64,000 nt of DNA from Myxococcales bacterium. GTDB taxonomy: Bacteria > Myxococcota_A > SURF-8. Below the pieces are notes generated by a model. The model had not been told where the DNA came from and ran no database searches. It was given only the letters and a program-made list of their open reading frames with translations. How positions within the stretch are numbered: position 1 is the first letter of the stretch; the number at the start of each line of letters is the position of its first letter. Shown here one piece after another: positions 31,701 to 43,700 of this stretch. The stretch spans positions 1 to 64,000 of the forward strand of contig QZKR01000108.1 of the NCBI GenBank assembly GCA_003598065.1, in the 5' to 3' direction. The position numbers and the translations under genes are program-made.

Positions 31701-34700
31701 CGATCGGTCGTCGGCAGACCCGGCGTCCCCGGCTTGATGAGGTCGATCCAGAACGGACCGATGGTGGCCGTATCGGCTTCCGCCGCCCAGCTGCCCTGCG
31801 CATCCACCGGCCGGATGCGGAGGTAATTCGAGGCGCTGGTGCCGAACGGACACGTCAAACGCGTCTGGGTCGGACCGGAGGCGATCATCGGGTTGACGAC
31901 GCAGTCCGGCGCGGTGCAGCAGGCGAAGGCGTAGCCGCCCAAACCCGACAAAAGCGTCGCCGAGGCGCTACGCCGGACGCGCAGATTGTCGATGAGAATT
32001 TCCTGGCGTTCCTCGGCCTGGGCATGCTCGCGCATCGTGAAGGCGTAACCGCGGTTGGCCACGCCGTCCGTCTGCACCATCGCCCGGAAGCGGCCGACCT
32101 CGCCGTCGGCGCAGGTGAAGTTGGCCATGTCGCGATCGACGAGGGCGCTTGAGGAGGGATCGGCCGACTTGCCCGCCGAGCGCAAGGTCGAACTCGGGCT
32201 CTGCCCGCTCATGTCGGCGAAGGCGAGGTTCCAGCCGTGCGCCCCCGTTCCGTCGGCGCACTTGTAATCGAACTCGAAGAGGAAGGCCGTATTGACGACG
32301 GAAAGCGCCGCGACGCTCTGGTCGAGGATGATCGTCTGCTGGCCGTCGCCGGCGAGGCTGGCGGCGCGCCAGACGTAATTGGACGCGCCCGTGAAGTTCA
32401 CGCCGCTGTTTTCGCGGTAGTAGCAGTCCTGACCGGTGCAGTCGCCGTGATCCTCCGTCCAGCCGAAGGCGTCCCACAGATTGGCTGCGCCTTCGGGGCG
32501 CTCGAAGGAGCCGTTGGCGAAGCCGTGATTGGCGTTGCCGTCGGGATCGAGGACGTCCTGCACAAAGGAATACGTGGTGGGGCGGTCCTGAGCCGCGGTC
32601 CAGACGACGTCCACGTTCGGATTTTTGCTCCAAACCTCCACTTGATGGTTGTCGGGATCGGCCGGATCCAGCGCGAGATTGGTTACGGCCTGCGGCGGCG
32701 TGATGTCGCGCGCGCCGTTGTCGATCAGGTAATTCGTCGGCTCCAGAGGCGCGATGTCGAGGTTGTCGGCCTGCATCCGCGGGTTGTTGCTGCCAGAGAA
32801 AATACCGGCCTTACCGGCGGGCAGCGGGTCTTCGTCGAGGTAATCGATCGCCATGTAATCGCCGAGGTAGCACTGGATGCGCCCGCCCCGCGCGACGACG
32901 CGCAGGTGGCGCCAGGCGTTGGCGGCGATCGGCATCGGGTTGTCCGCCAGCACTTCGCCGCCCACGCCGGGGCTGCCGGGCGCGTTGAGCCTTTTCAGCA
33001 GCACGAAGCTCTGCGTTTCCGGTCTCAGGGCGAAGATGTAGTAGTCGGAGGCCGAGGAATACCGGAAGATCAGACCCATCAGGTCGTCGTCGCTGTTGTA
33101 GACGTCGGCTTCGACGGACACGTCCGCCGTCGGATCGCCGTTGTAGACGAGACCCGTGTTGACGTTGATGTCGCCGGAAGCCAGCCGGCCGTTGGCCACG
33201 GTCCAGCCGCCGCCGCCCGGCGCGGTGAAGACTTCGCTGTACTTCGACGACCGCTGATCCGCGCCGAAGTCGTCGAACCAGCCGTTGGCCGCGGTGTAAG
33301 GTCCCGTGCCGCCGTCGGAACGGGAGACGACGTTCACCCAGATCGGCCAGCCGGCGAGGCCGGTTTCCAGGCCGCCCGCCTGCGTGTCGAAATAGGCCGC
33401 GGCGGGACTGTCGGTGACGATGAGGTCGCCCTTGCTGCGCGAGGCGAGCTTCAGGTGGCCCGGATAGCCGGAGCCCGGAGCGCCGGCCACCACGCCGGAG
33501 GCCACGATCGCGCCCGTCGCGTCGTAGACGCTGTAAGCGCCGCCCTTGTGCCGGAGCGCCAGCGCCACATAGCTGGCGTTCGCCGGAAGCATGAAGGCGT
33601 TGGAGAGGAAACGCTTGGGCAGAAGCGGCTCGGCTTCTCCGCCGTTGCTCGGCGTGCCGTCGTCGTCGATGCCGACCGCCGCCAGCGGCTTGTTGGAGGA
33701 AATCCGCAGCGCCGGACCCGCGCCGGCGGCGGAGGTGGCGAGCATCTTCATGTCGCCCAGGTTGCAGGTCTGCGCCCACGTCGCGCCGTCGGATTTGTAG
33801 GCGGTGAAGGAGGTGCCGTTTTCCACGCAGGCCACGTAGAGCGTTGAAGAAGGCACGCCGTACAGCTCGGTGTCCAGCGGCGTCAAGCGGTAGTAGTCGT
33901 CGCCGCCCACATTGCCGGTGTTCACCGTGGCCAGAATCTCGCGGCTCGCTTCGACGCGCAGCACCGCGTTTTTGCTGATCGAAACGTTGAAGCGATAGTG
34001 GCCGTAACGGTTGAGCGCGGCCGTCGCCGTCTGGCCGGGCAGGGGCGCGCCGGAAGAGCCTTGGTAGAGAGCGACCGCCGTGCCGTCGTGCAGGGCGAGG
34101 ACATCGACGATCACGTTGGCGCCGCCGCGCGTAATCACGGTGGCGAAACGGTCGGAGGCATAGGTGCGCGGCGTCAGCATCGCGCCGATGGCGCCGCCGT
34201 CGGCCTTGGCCGTGAACGGACCGGTTCCGACGATCTTCGTCGCCGGCGTAAGCTGCGCCGGCGGGAATACATGACCCTGGCCGCGGTTGAGCGCGACCAG
34301 CGAGGCTCCGGCCGTGATCTTGTTGTTATCGACGAGGCTTACGACCTCGACGCCGGCGGCGGCGATCTCCTCGCTCACCACGTATTGCGCGTAGCCCGGA
34401 TCGAGCGGCGGGTTTTCCTGGGAGAGCGCCTTCCACCCGAAAGTCCAGGCGAACGCCGTGTTCGACCCGTTGGGGGCGGCCGTCGGCGTGAGCGCGCCGC
34501 CGACCGTGCCGACCCGGTCGCCCATGACGAACGGCTCGACCGGACCGAGCGGCGATTCGTAGCCCACCGTGCTCGCCTTCGCCCGGAAGGCGTAGACCTG
34601 GCCGTGCTCGATGCCGTCGGAGAACCCTTTGATGACGACGCCGCCTTCGGTCCCGTCCCACTGGGCCTTGGTCTGCCAGATGGAGGGATCGGATTCGAGA

Positions 34701-37700
34701 CCGGCGATCGCGCCGTCGGGCTTGACGTATTTGCCGCTGATCGCCTCGTAGATGGCGTATTCGGTGCCGGGATGGTTCTCGGGATCGACGCGCAGCGTGA
34801 TTTTCGCCGCGCCTTTCACGCCTTCCATCGGCCGGTCGCCCAGCGCCGTGACCACCGGCGCTTCGGGCTCCGTGACGACGTTGATCTCGACCTGGCCCAG
34901 AGTTTCCGTGGAGAAATTGCCGGCGGCGTCCTGGGCCCTGACTTTCATCGTCCAAAGCCCTTTGGCCAGCGGAATCTCGTGCGTGAACGCGCAGTTTACG
35001 CCCGTGCAGATCTCGGAATAGCTTTTGTACGTGGGCGTCGTGTAATCGCCGCTGCCGCGTTTCCATTGCAGTTCGAAGGTCTGGGTCGGATGCGGCCCCG
35101 ACTGGCCGATGGCGTCGTTCTGCGCCTCGCCGGCCCACGTCCAGGTCCAGGTCGGACGGGTGTTGCCGGTGACCGGCGGCCCCGGCGAGAGGTTGGCGAT
35201 CGGCGGCGGCGCGAGGATGTCGAGGACGATGGTGTCGAAGGCGTTGGAGACGTTGTTCGCTTCGTCCATGAACCAGACGTAGATCGTCTTGACGCCGCCC
35301 GACAAGGGGTTGCGCAACTCGACCGGCGGCAGCGTAGGCGTCGCGGTGTGGCTCCCCGTGAAGCTCCCCAGCGGCGGTTGGATCGGCTCGTAGGAGACGG
35401 CCACGACGACCGGCTCATTGGCGGTCAGATAGAGCGTAACGATCGCGTTGTTGGTGTAGGCCGGACCCGGCGCGGTGTCGCCGCTGATGACCACCGTGCC
35501 CGTCGGCGGATGCGCATCGACGCGCATCGTGACTTCCGCCGAGACGACCGAGTTGCGCGCCTTGTCGAAGCCCTCCACCTTCACGCTGTAAGTTCCGTCG
35601 GCCAAAGCCGTTTCCCAAGTGTAGGAGGTCGTCTGGCTGAACTTCGGCGTCCACGTGGATTCGGAACTCAGTTTGTACCAGACCTGGTAGGGATCCACCG
35701 TCGCCACGCCGGAGAGCGCGTCGCTTAGCGGATTCCAAGTGCAGGTCGGCTTGTCGTTGCTGGTCAGCGTCGGACAGGTCAGTCCCGTCAAAGGCAGCGG
35801 GCGGGTCTTGTCGAGGCGTACGTTGTCCCGAACGACCGCCGACAGGTTTCCCGCCCGGTCGCGGTAAATGGCGCGCACCGTTTGCTCGGTCGATTCGACG
35901 TCGTTGAGGGTGATGCTGGACCACCGCGTCGGGCGCACATTATAGAGCAACCAGCCGCCCGCCGCCGGATTCGGATCGGCATTGGCGGCAAAGAGGAACA
36001 CAACGACGTCGGGATCGGCGAAGAAATCGGCCGAGACGACGTTGGTCTTCACCCAGCCGGGGGTGGGCGGCGCGGTTCCCTCGTTGTCCACGATAACGAC
36101 GCTGCCGTTCGGCGGCGAGTTGTCGATCGTGATCGTGTATTCGTCCGAGTACGGCGACACACTGCCCGCTTTGTCGCGCGCCCGGACTTTGACCTTGTAG
36201 ACGCCCTCGGCGAGCGCGTCCTCCGGAGGAATCGTGAACTGCACGTCGTCCACCTGCCCGCAAAGATAATCCGACGCGCTCGCCGGTTTGAAGCAGAAAT
36301 CGTAGCCGCCGGTGGTGGCGATGCCGGAGGCCTCGGCCGGACCCGCGCCGTCCGGGTCCACGTCCTGCGCCGGCGTCCATTGGAAGGTCGGCGTGCTGTC
36401 CGTCGTATAGCCGTCGCTGGAAGGGACCGCGATGGGCGTCCCCGGCTTATTGGGAGGTCTGGTGTCGAGGAAGATCGTGTCCGTGTACGGGCCGACGTCG
36501 TGAATGTCGTCGGAACACCAGACGTAGACCGTATGGAGGCCGTCGTAGTTCATCGGATTGTTGCTGTTGAGATTCCACCCCGTCCGATCGTAGGGCACGT
36601 AGGGCAGATTTTCCCATGCGGGTGGATTCGAGTGCGGATCGACGTTGGACAAAAGGAACTTCGACGGCGGCGGGTTGTCGGTGCTGCCGATCGTCGCCGT
36701 GGCGACTATGGAGTTGGTGTAGAGCAAGCCGTTGTTCAGGATGATCTCGCACACCGGCAGGCCCGTATCGAGGATGACTTCGTCGTACCACTGCTCGGTG
36801 ACGCCCGACGACATGTGGCCGCCGCCGTCGCGGAAGCGGACGTAAACCCGTTTCGGGCCGTCGTTGGCGGACAACGACCAGTCGGCCTTGGTCGTGGAAT
36901 TTATATACTTGCACCACTGCCCGTTCTGATCCGCCGGAAGCAACGTCGGGCAGGAGGCGGGCGGCTGCCAGGCGCAGGTCGCCGGATTGTCGTTGCAGAG
37001 CTGGAAGCCGATATCCAGCCAGCCGTCGGCGGCGTTTACCGTGACTTCCAGATCGCGAGTCATGACGTAGTAGCCGTCTGGGCCGATTTGCTTGTAACTC
37101 GGGTCGATCGTAACCGCCTTGGGGGAGCCCGGCGTCGGGCCCTGGCTGTCGTAGATGATCGTCGCCCTGATCGTCCGCGTCTGGAGGTTGCCGCCCCCGT
37201 CCTTGATCTGCAGGTAGACTTCGTTGACGCCTTCCGTCCCGGCGATCTGCCAGTTCTGGAAGCCTTTCATCGGCGGATTGGTCGGCGGATTGACCGGCGG
37301 AATACCGTAATGGTCGACGACTTCCCGCCACGCATCCCAGTTCGTCCCATCGTTGGAGAAGCGGACGGACACCGGCGTCCAATCTTCGTACACGGCGGTT
37401 GCGTTCATAACCCTTAGGTAGAGGTCCACCGTCTTATTGCCGGTGCGGAGGCCCGGCGCGCCATCGGCGATGTAAGTGTCGTCGGGCCAGATTTCGAATT
37501 TATCCACATCCGGCGGACGCGTATCGTACATGATTGAATCGGATTTCTTCGCCCCGCCCAGGTTGCTGCCGGGGTTGTCGGGGTTGTTGCCGCCGTCCCA
37601 GCACTTTACCCAAACGGTTTTCTGTATCCTCTGACCTGGACCGCTGGTCCCCAGTAGATTCCACATCGTGCGCAAGGGCATGGTGAACAGCGTCGCCGTG

Positions 37701-40700
37701 GCGACCGTGCCCAGGCCGGCTTCCGTATTGGCCAGCGTGCATTTGAGCTGGTTGTTAGCGAAGGTCCAGTCATCGTAGCATTCCGCCTCGACCGCGATGT
37801 TGTCGAGGGTGTTGGTAAATCCTGCCCCGTTCGCCAGGATAAAATTGCTGCAGTTCGGGCCGGTGATGTCGTAGGTGATCGTATCGGAGAGCTTGCAGGA
37901 ATGGATGTCGCCGGCGCCGCCTTCCTTGCCGTCCTTGAAGTCCACCCACCACGTCTGCGGCGCGCCCTCGACGGCGTTGATCGTGCGCACCAGGGTCAGG
38001 GGCGGGTCCGCCTGCCAGGCCGACCAGCCGCTCGTCCCGGCCGGGTCGTTCGTGGTGCGGATCGACACCGGCGTCCACAGATCGGTGTAGCTGATGTTGA
38101 GCGAAACGCTCGTCGAAATCGTGAAGAGGTCGCCGTTGTTGATGGCGAATGTTTTCTGCGGACACTGGTTGTCCCAGTAGATGGAATCCGTCGCATCGGA
38201 GGGAGAGACGTTGCCGAGCGCGTCCATGAACCGGGCATAGACGGTGAACTGGCCGTTCTGCGTCGCCGTCCCGGGCAGCGTCCATAGTTTGGAAGGCATG
38301 TACGGTTCGAACGCGTACTTGGAGAGCCACGTCTCGCCCTGCGCGAAATTGGGCGGCGTAATCGACGAATTGGACAGATACATCTTGTCCGCGTCGGTGA
38401 CGTCGATGACGATCGTCACTTTCCGGTCCGGGGCGTCGGTGAAGTCGCCGTGCGAGGCGTCGCCCGGGTTTTCTATGTTCGGCCCGATGCCGTCGAAGTA
38501 GAAAAGATTCACGATAGGAGCCGTGGTATCGACGCGGAAGCCGCCGACATGGAGGATGTCGCCGAGGTTGCCGGCGGCGTCCACGGCCTGGAGGTGCAGG
38601 TACCACGTGCCGTCTCCCAGGGCCGCCCCGCTCGCGGACGTCGTCGTCGTGTCGATGTGATTCGGATCGGGGTTGACGAGGTCGTCCGGCGTCTGCGACC
38701 ACCAGGTTTCGTAGCCGGCGACGCCGGAGGTCATCGTGTCGGCGCGCACTTCAAGCAGTTTGAAGTCGTCGCCGTGCCACTCGGAACCGCTGCCCGACGG
38801 CAGGGACGCTTCGACCATCAGGTAGCGTTTGCCGCTCGGCGCCGTGAAGCCCTTGGAGATCTCGGCCCACGACGTGGAGGTGGTGACGAGCGGAGCGGGG
38901 TTGCTGCTGGCGTCCACGAACAGCGGGAGCCACGGGCCGGTCGGACTGTTGGTCGAGGCGTAAACCTGAAGCTGAAGCTGCGAACCGTTGAGCGAACGCA
39001 ACTTCGCGCTCACGAAATACCGTTGCGAGGCGGCGTAGCTCGGCCGATCGTAAACCTGATAGACGAGGCCCGCGGTCTTCCACACCTGGAACGCTTTCCC
39101 CTCGTAAGGCGCGCCGAGAGCCGTCGTTCCCTTCACGACGCCGTTCTGCGAACCGGTGATGATCCAGGCCGGAGACGCGGCCGTCGGCTGGCGTTCGAAA
39201 CCGCCGTCGGCGAGCAGGTTCTCGCTGTTGCCTTCCAGGTCGTGCAATTCGGGGTAGTAGTTGTAGGTGGTGCCGTTGTCGGCGGCGGCGTTCCACTGCA
39301 CGGAAAGCTCTCCCGGCAGCGTCGGGGCCACCGGGTCCGGTCCCGGCGGCAGAGTCGGCGTGGTCTGCGCCACCGTCGGCCGGTCCGGCGCGGCCAGATC
39401 GACGGCCTGCGCATCGACGAAGCCGCCTTCGCCGATCAGCGGCGCGACCTTGAAGTTGTCGAAGTGGGCCGGCGGGTTGTTGTTGATCGACATGAAGCCC
39501 GCTTTGCCCATGCGCTTGCCGACGACCGACGAATGCGTGTCGCGATAGTTGAACACCATCACGTCGTCGATAAAGAAGCGCATTTCCGCCCCGCGCAGCA
39601 CGGCCTTCAGGTGGTACCACTTGTTCGCCGCCGTGGCGAGACTGGCCGTCAGCACCGGGTTCGACAGGTTGTCGGCGTTGCGGGTGAGATAGACTTTGCC
39701 GTCCGCCGGCCGCAAGAGGAACGCATAATGCGCCGGGGCGCCGGTGCGATGCACCATCAGGCCGAAGGCGTCCGTATCGCGGTTGAGGGCGTCGGCCTCG
39801 ACCACGGCGTTGGCGTAGTCGGCGTCGTAAACGATCGCCGTGCTGGAATCGACGGCGTCGTCGTGCGCCGACCCCGGATAGGGGTCGCCCGCGCTGGAGA
39901 TGGACCATGTTTCGCCCGCCCAGGCGTTCTGCCAGCCGGCGCCCAGCGAGGTCCGGCCAAAGTCGTCGAACACGCCTCCGCCCGGCAAGAACGGCCCCGC
40001 AAGGCCGGTCGCGCTGCGATAGACCGTTTCGTATTTGCCGTGATGGCGTCCGAGATTCAAGAGATCGGCGTCGGCGGTCAGCCGCGTCGGGCTGACGAAC
40101 ACCGCATCGACATTCGCCTGCTCCGGCGCGCCGGAAGTCATCTTCGTCGAGAGCCGGATGGTGTGGTAGCCGGTCGTGAGGCCGGCGAACCCCGTGCCCG
40201 CGCCGGCCGTCCAACCCCAGCGGCCGATCCCGCCCGGCGGGTTGATGGTGTAGATGAGCGCGCCGCTGCCGTCGATCTGATAACGGATCTCGTTGTGCAG
40301 GTTGCTGGTGAACATGCCGCGAACGTGCAGGAAGTAGTCGCCGGCCTGCTTCACGTAAAACTTGTGTTCGATGTACTGATTGTCGGCGGAGGGCTGCCGG
40401 TACGCGGCGCCGGAGGCGCTGGCGTCTTTCTGGAAGGGCATGCCGGAAACGGTCGGGAAATCCTCCGCCTCGATCAGCAGGCCGCCGTGATTGTAGCCGA
40501 CGACCATCGCCGAGACCGTCGCATCGTAAGCCCCGCCGAAGGCGGCGGTCGTCTCGGGTTTGCTGCGGTCCTCGGTCGCGCCCACGCCGAGGTCGCCCGG
40601 ATCGGCGCTGGGCAGGCCGGGGAAGCGGGCCTTGACCCGGAAGCCGTAAGTGGTGTTGTCGATCAGCGGCTTGACCGCGAAGCCCGTCGTTGCGCCGTAC

Positions 40701-43700
40701 AAGGCCTCGATGATCGCGCCCTGCGCGTCGCCCCACTGGGCGAAGGTGCGCCAGGCGACGTCCGGATCGCTTTCCAGCGCGCCCAGCGTGTTGTCGATGA
40801 GCGGGTTGGCGGAGGCTCGCACCCAGCTCTGGGTGACGGTCTCTTCATAGATCGCGTATTCGACGCCCGAGGCGTTGCCCGAGGGATTGATGACGATTTT
40901 CAAACCGCCCGATCCGGAAATCAGCGGATACTCGATGCGGGGCGTGATCGCGGGCGCAAGCAGGCTGACCAACGTCTGGACCTTGACGATGCCGAAGTCG
41001 GACCACGGACTTTCGTTTCCGACCTTGTCCCACGCTCTGACGTAGGCGTACGTCTTCTGGTTGCCGCCCGGCAGCTTCTCCGCGTCGGTCAGTTGGTACT
41101 CGGCCGCCGTCGGCAAGGGCGGATTCGGCCTGCAACCGCCTTTGCTGCTCGACCAGCACAACTCATAATGATCGATGCCCGAATGCGCGTCGCTCGGCGC
41201 GCCCCACGTATAGAGCGGCGTGTCGTCCGCCGTCACCTGGATGTTGGCGTTCTCCGCGGCGTCCCATTCCCAGGGCGCGTCGGGGACGGTCGGCGCGGTG
41301 ACCGGCTTGCCCGGCGGCAACACGTCCATTTTCAGCCGGAAGAACACCGTCGGCGACGAACCGCCCGTGTCCTTGTTGGCGACGCGGAAGTAATAGACGC
41401 CGGAGTTCGCCGCGTAGGGGTTGCCGGAATTGAAGTCCATGTTCAAGGCGACGCTGGCGTCCTCGTCCGAACGGCCGCCCGCGACCGGATCGCAGGCGTT
41501 GAGTTGATCGACGCACCAGTAGAAATGACCCGGATCGGGACCGGTGGTCTGCTCCCAGGAGCAGGTCGTTTGCAGCGTCTTCCGCCAGTCGCTGTCCCAG
41601 CCGCCCACCATCGGCGCGCCGACGAAACCGGTGCAGGCGATCGAGGTGATCTCGCCCGCCGGCGTGCTGTCCACCTTGAAAATGAACGGCACGGCGTCGG
41701 TGTCGCCGCCCTTGTCGTGCGCTTTCACATGGAGGTAGCTGGCGCCTTCGTCGAGCCGCGTGGGACCGGCGAAGCTGCGCTGGCGGTCGCTGTTGGGACC
41801 GATGTAGGTCGCGCAGGTGGAGGCGTTGTTGTAACAGTTCGACCACGAGCCCGGCGACGGACCGGTCGTGTCGTTCCAGGAACAGTAGGCCTCGAAGCGA
41901 TTGGTCCACTCGCCGCTGACGAAGGGGACGTCGCTCGCGTCCTCGCAGGCGATCGCCGGCGCGGCGGGCGGCTGATTGTCGATGCGGAACGGCCCATAGT
42001 CCTGGGCCGCGCCCCAGTTGCCGGCCCCGTCGCGGCCCAGGACGTGCAGATACCACACGTCGCTCCACTGGCCCGACGGCGCCTGCGCCGCTTGCAGCGT
42101 GTAAGTGTTGCCCAGCGTCGTCATATCGACGGGCGGATTCTGCGGGTCCGCGACGTAAGCGGCGGCGTGGTCCCATCTGACGAAATAGGCCGCCATCGGC
42201 GTGGTCACCGTCGCCTGCGTGCGCTCGCGGATCGACAGGTTGTCGATCGCCATTTCCAGGGAGGCGTCGGCCGCCGTTTTGCTCCACACCGTGAACCAGT
42301 AGGTTTTTCCCGCCGCTCCCTGGCCCGCCGTCGAGATCGAGGCCACGACGCGGCCGCGCTCGGAGGCGTTGCAGGTGAAGGCGCTCATGTCGCGCGCGAC
42401 GGCCGCGCCGTCCGCGAGATAGGCTTTGGCCGCCGCGTCGAAGAGGTCGCCGGAGCTGCCCGCCGGCCGGAATTTCATCTCCCAGCCCTGCGCCGAAACG
42501 CCCGTCGCGCTCGGGCAGAAATAATCGAATTCGAGAATGAAGTTCTTGTCGTTCTGGCTGAGCACCGGCGCCTTGACGGCCAGCAGTTTGGACTGCGTGG
42601 CCGGCTTGGACTTCATGAACCACGACCAGCCGGAGACGCCGCCGTGCGTGCGCATCGCGCAGGCGTCGTCCGCGCCGCAGGCATCGTCGTATTTCGGCGC
42701 GCCCGTCGCATCCATGAAAACGTTGTAGGCCATCGGGCCCGAACCGCCCTCGAAGCCGGGGTTGGCGAAACCGGCGGAGAAATTGTGCGCCCCGTCCAGG
42801 GCGGCGGCCAGGAAATTGTAGGCCGTGCCGTTGGACGCCGGCTCCAGCCAGCGCACGGTGATCGAATTGGCGTTGTACCAGTCGTCGGACCAGTCCGCGC
42901 CGGGATTCGCTCCCGGCGGCGTCGAGGAACCGCTGGCGTGGGCCGTGTTTTTCGCGGGCGCGTCCGGCGCGGCCTTGTCGCCGGCGTCCGCCGCCGCGAC
43001 CGTCCAGATGCCGGCCGTCTGCTGGCCCGACACCGGAGTCCAGCGGAAATTGTCGAAGCGGGCGCCGTTGGACGCCCAACCGGAAATGGTGTCGCTGGCG
43101 TAGAGGCCGGTCTTGACCTGGCCGGTCGGGTAAGCGGGCAGCGAGGCGGTCCGCACCAGTTCCGCGCCGTCCACGTAGCAGGCGAGACTGCGGTCGGTTA
43201 CGACGAGGCGCATGCCGTACCACTCGTCCGCCACGAAAGCCATGTCGTCGCGGTAGGCCACCCAGTCGAAGCCGCCCGAGCGCTGCTTGAGAATGCCGGC
43301 GCGCTTCGGCTGGCCGGCGGCGTCGGGCTGAATGACGCAGGCGTAGGCGTTGTCCGCATTCACGTAGCCGGCGATCAGACCGGCATGCACGGCTTTCGGT
43401 CCGCCTTTCACGTCGGCTTCGACGACGAAGTAGCGCCAGCTGCTCGACATGCTGGTGGCCAGCATCGAATAGGAGCCGGGAGCGGACAGGGCCACGCTTC
43501 CCGCGCCCTGCTGCCACGAGCCGCGCCCCTGCGTCCAGCCGCCGAGCGCCGCGTCGAAACGATCGGCGACGCCGCCCGTGGGCCGATAGCGGCCGCGCGG
43601 ATCGCCGGCGTCGCTCACGGCCGTCAGCACGGCGTAGCTGTTGACCAGCGCATGGCCGAAGAGGATGTCGTCCGCGCCCTGTCCGAGTTCGTGGGCGTAA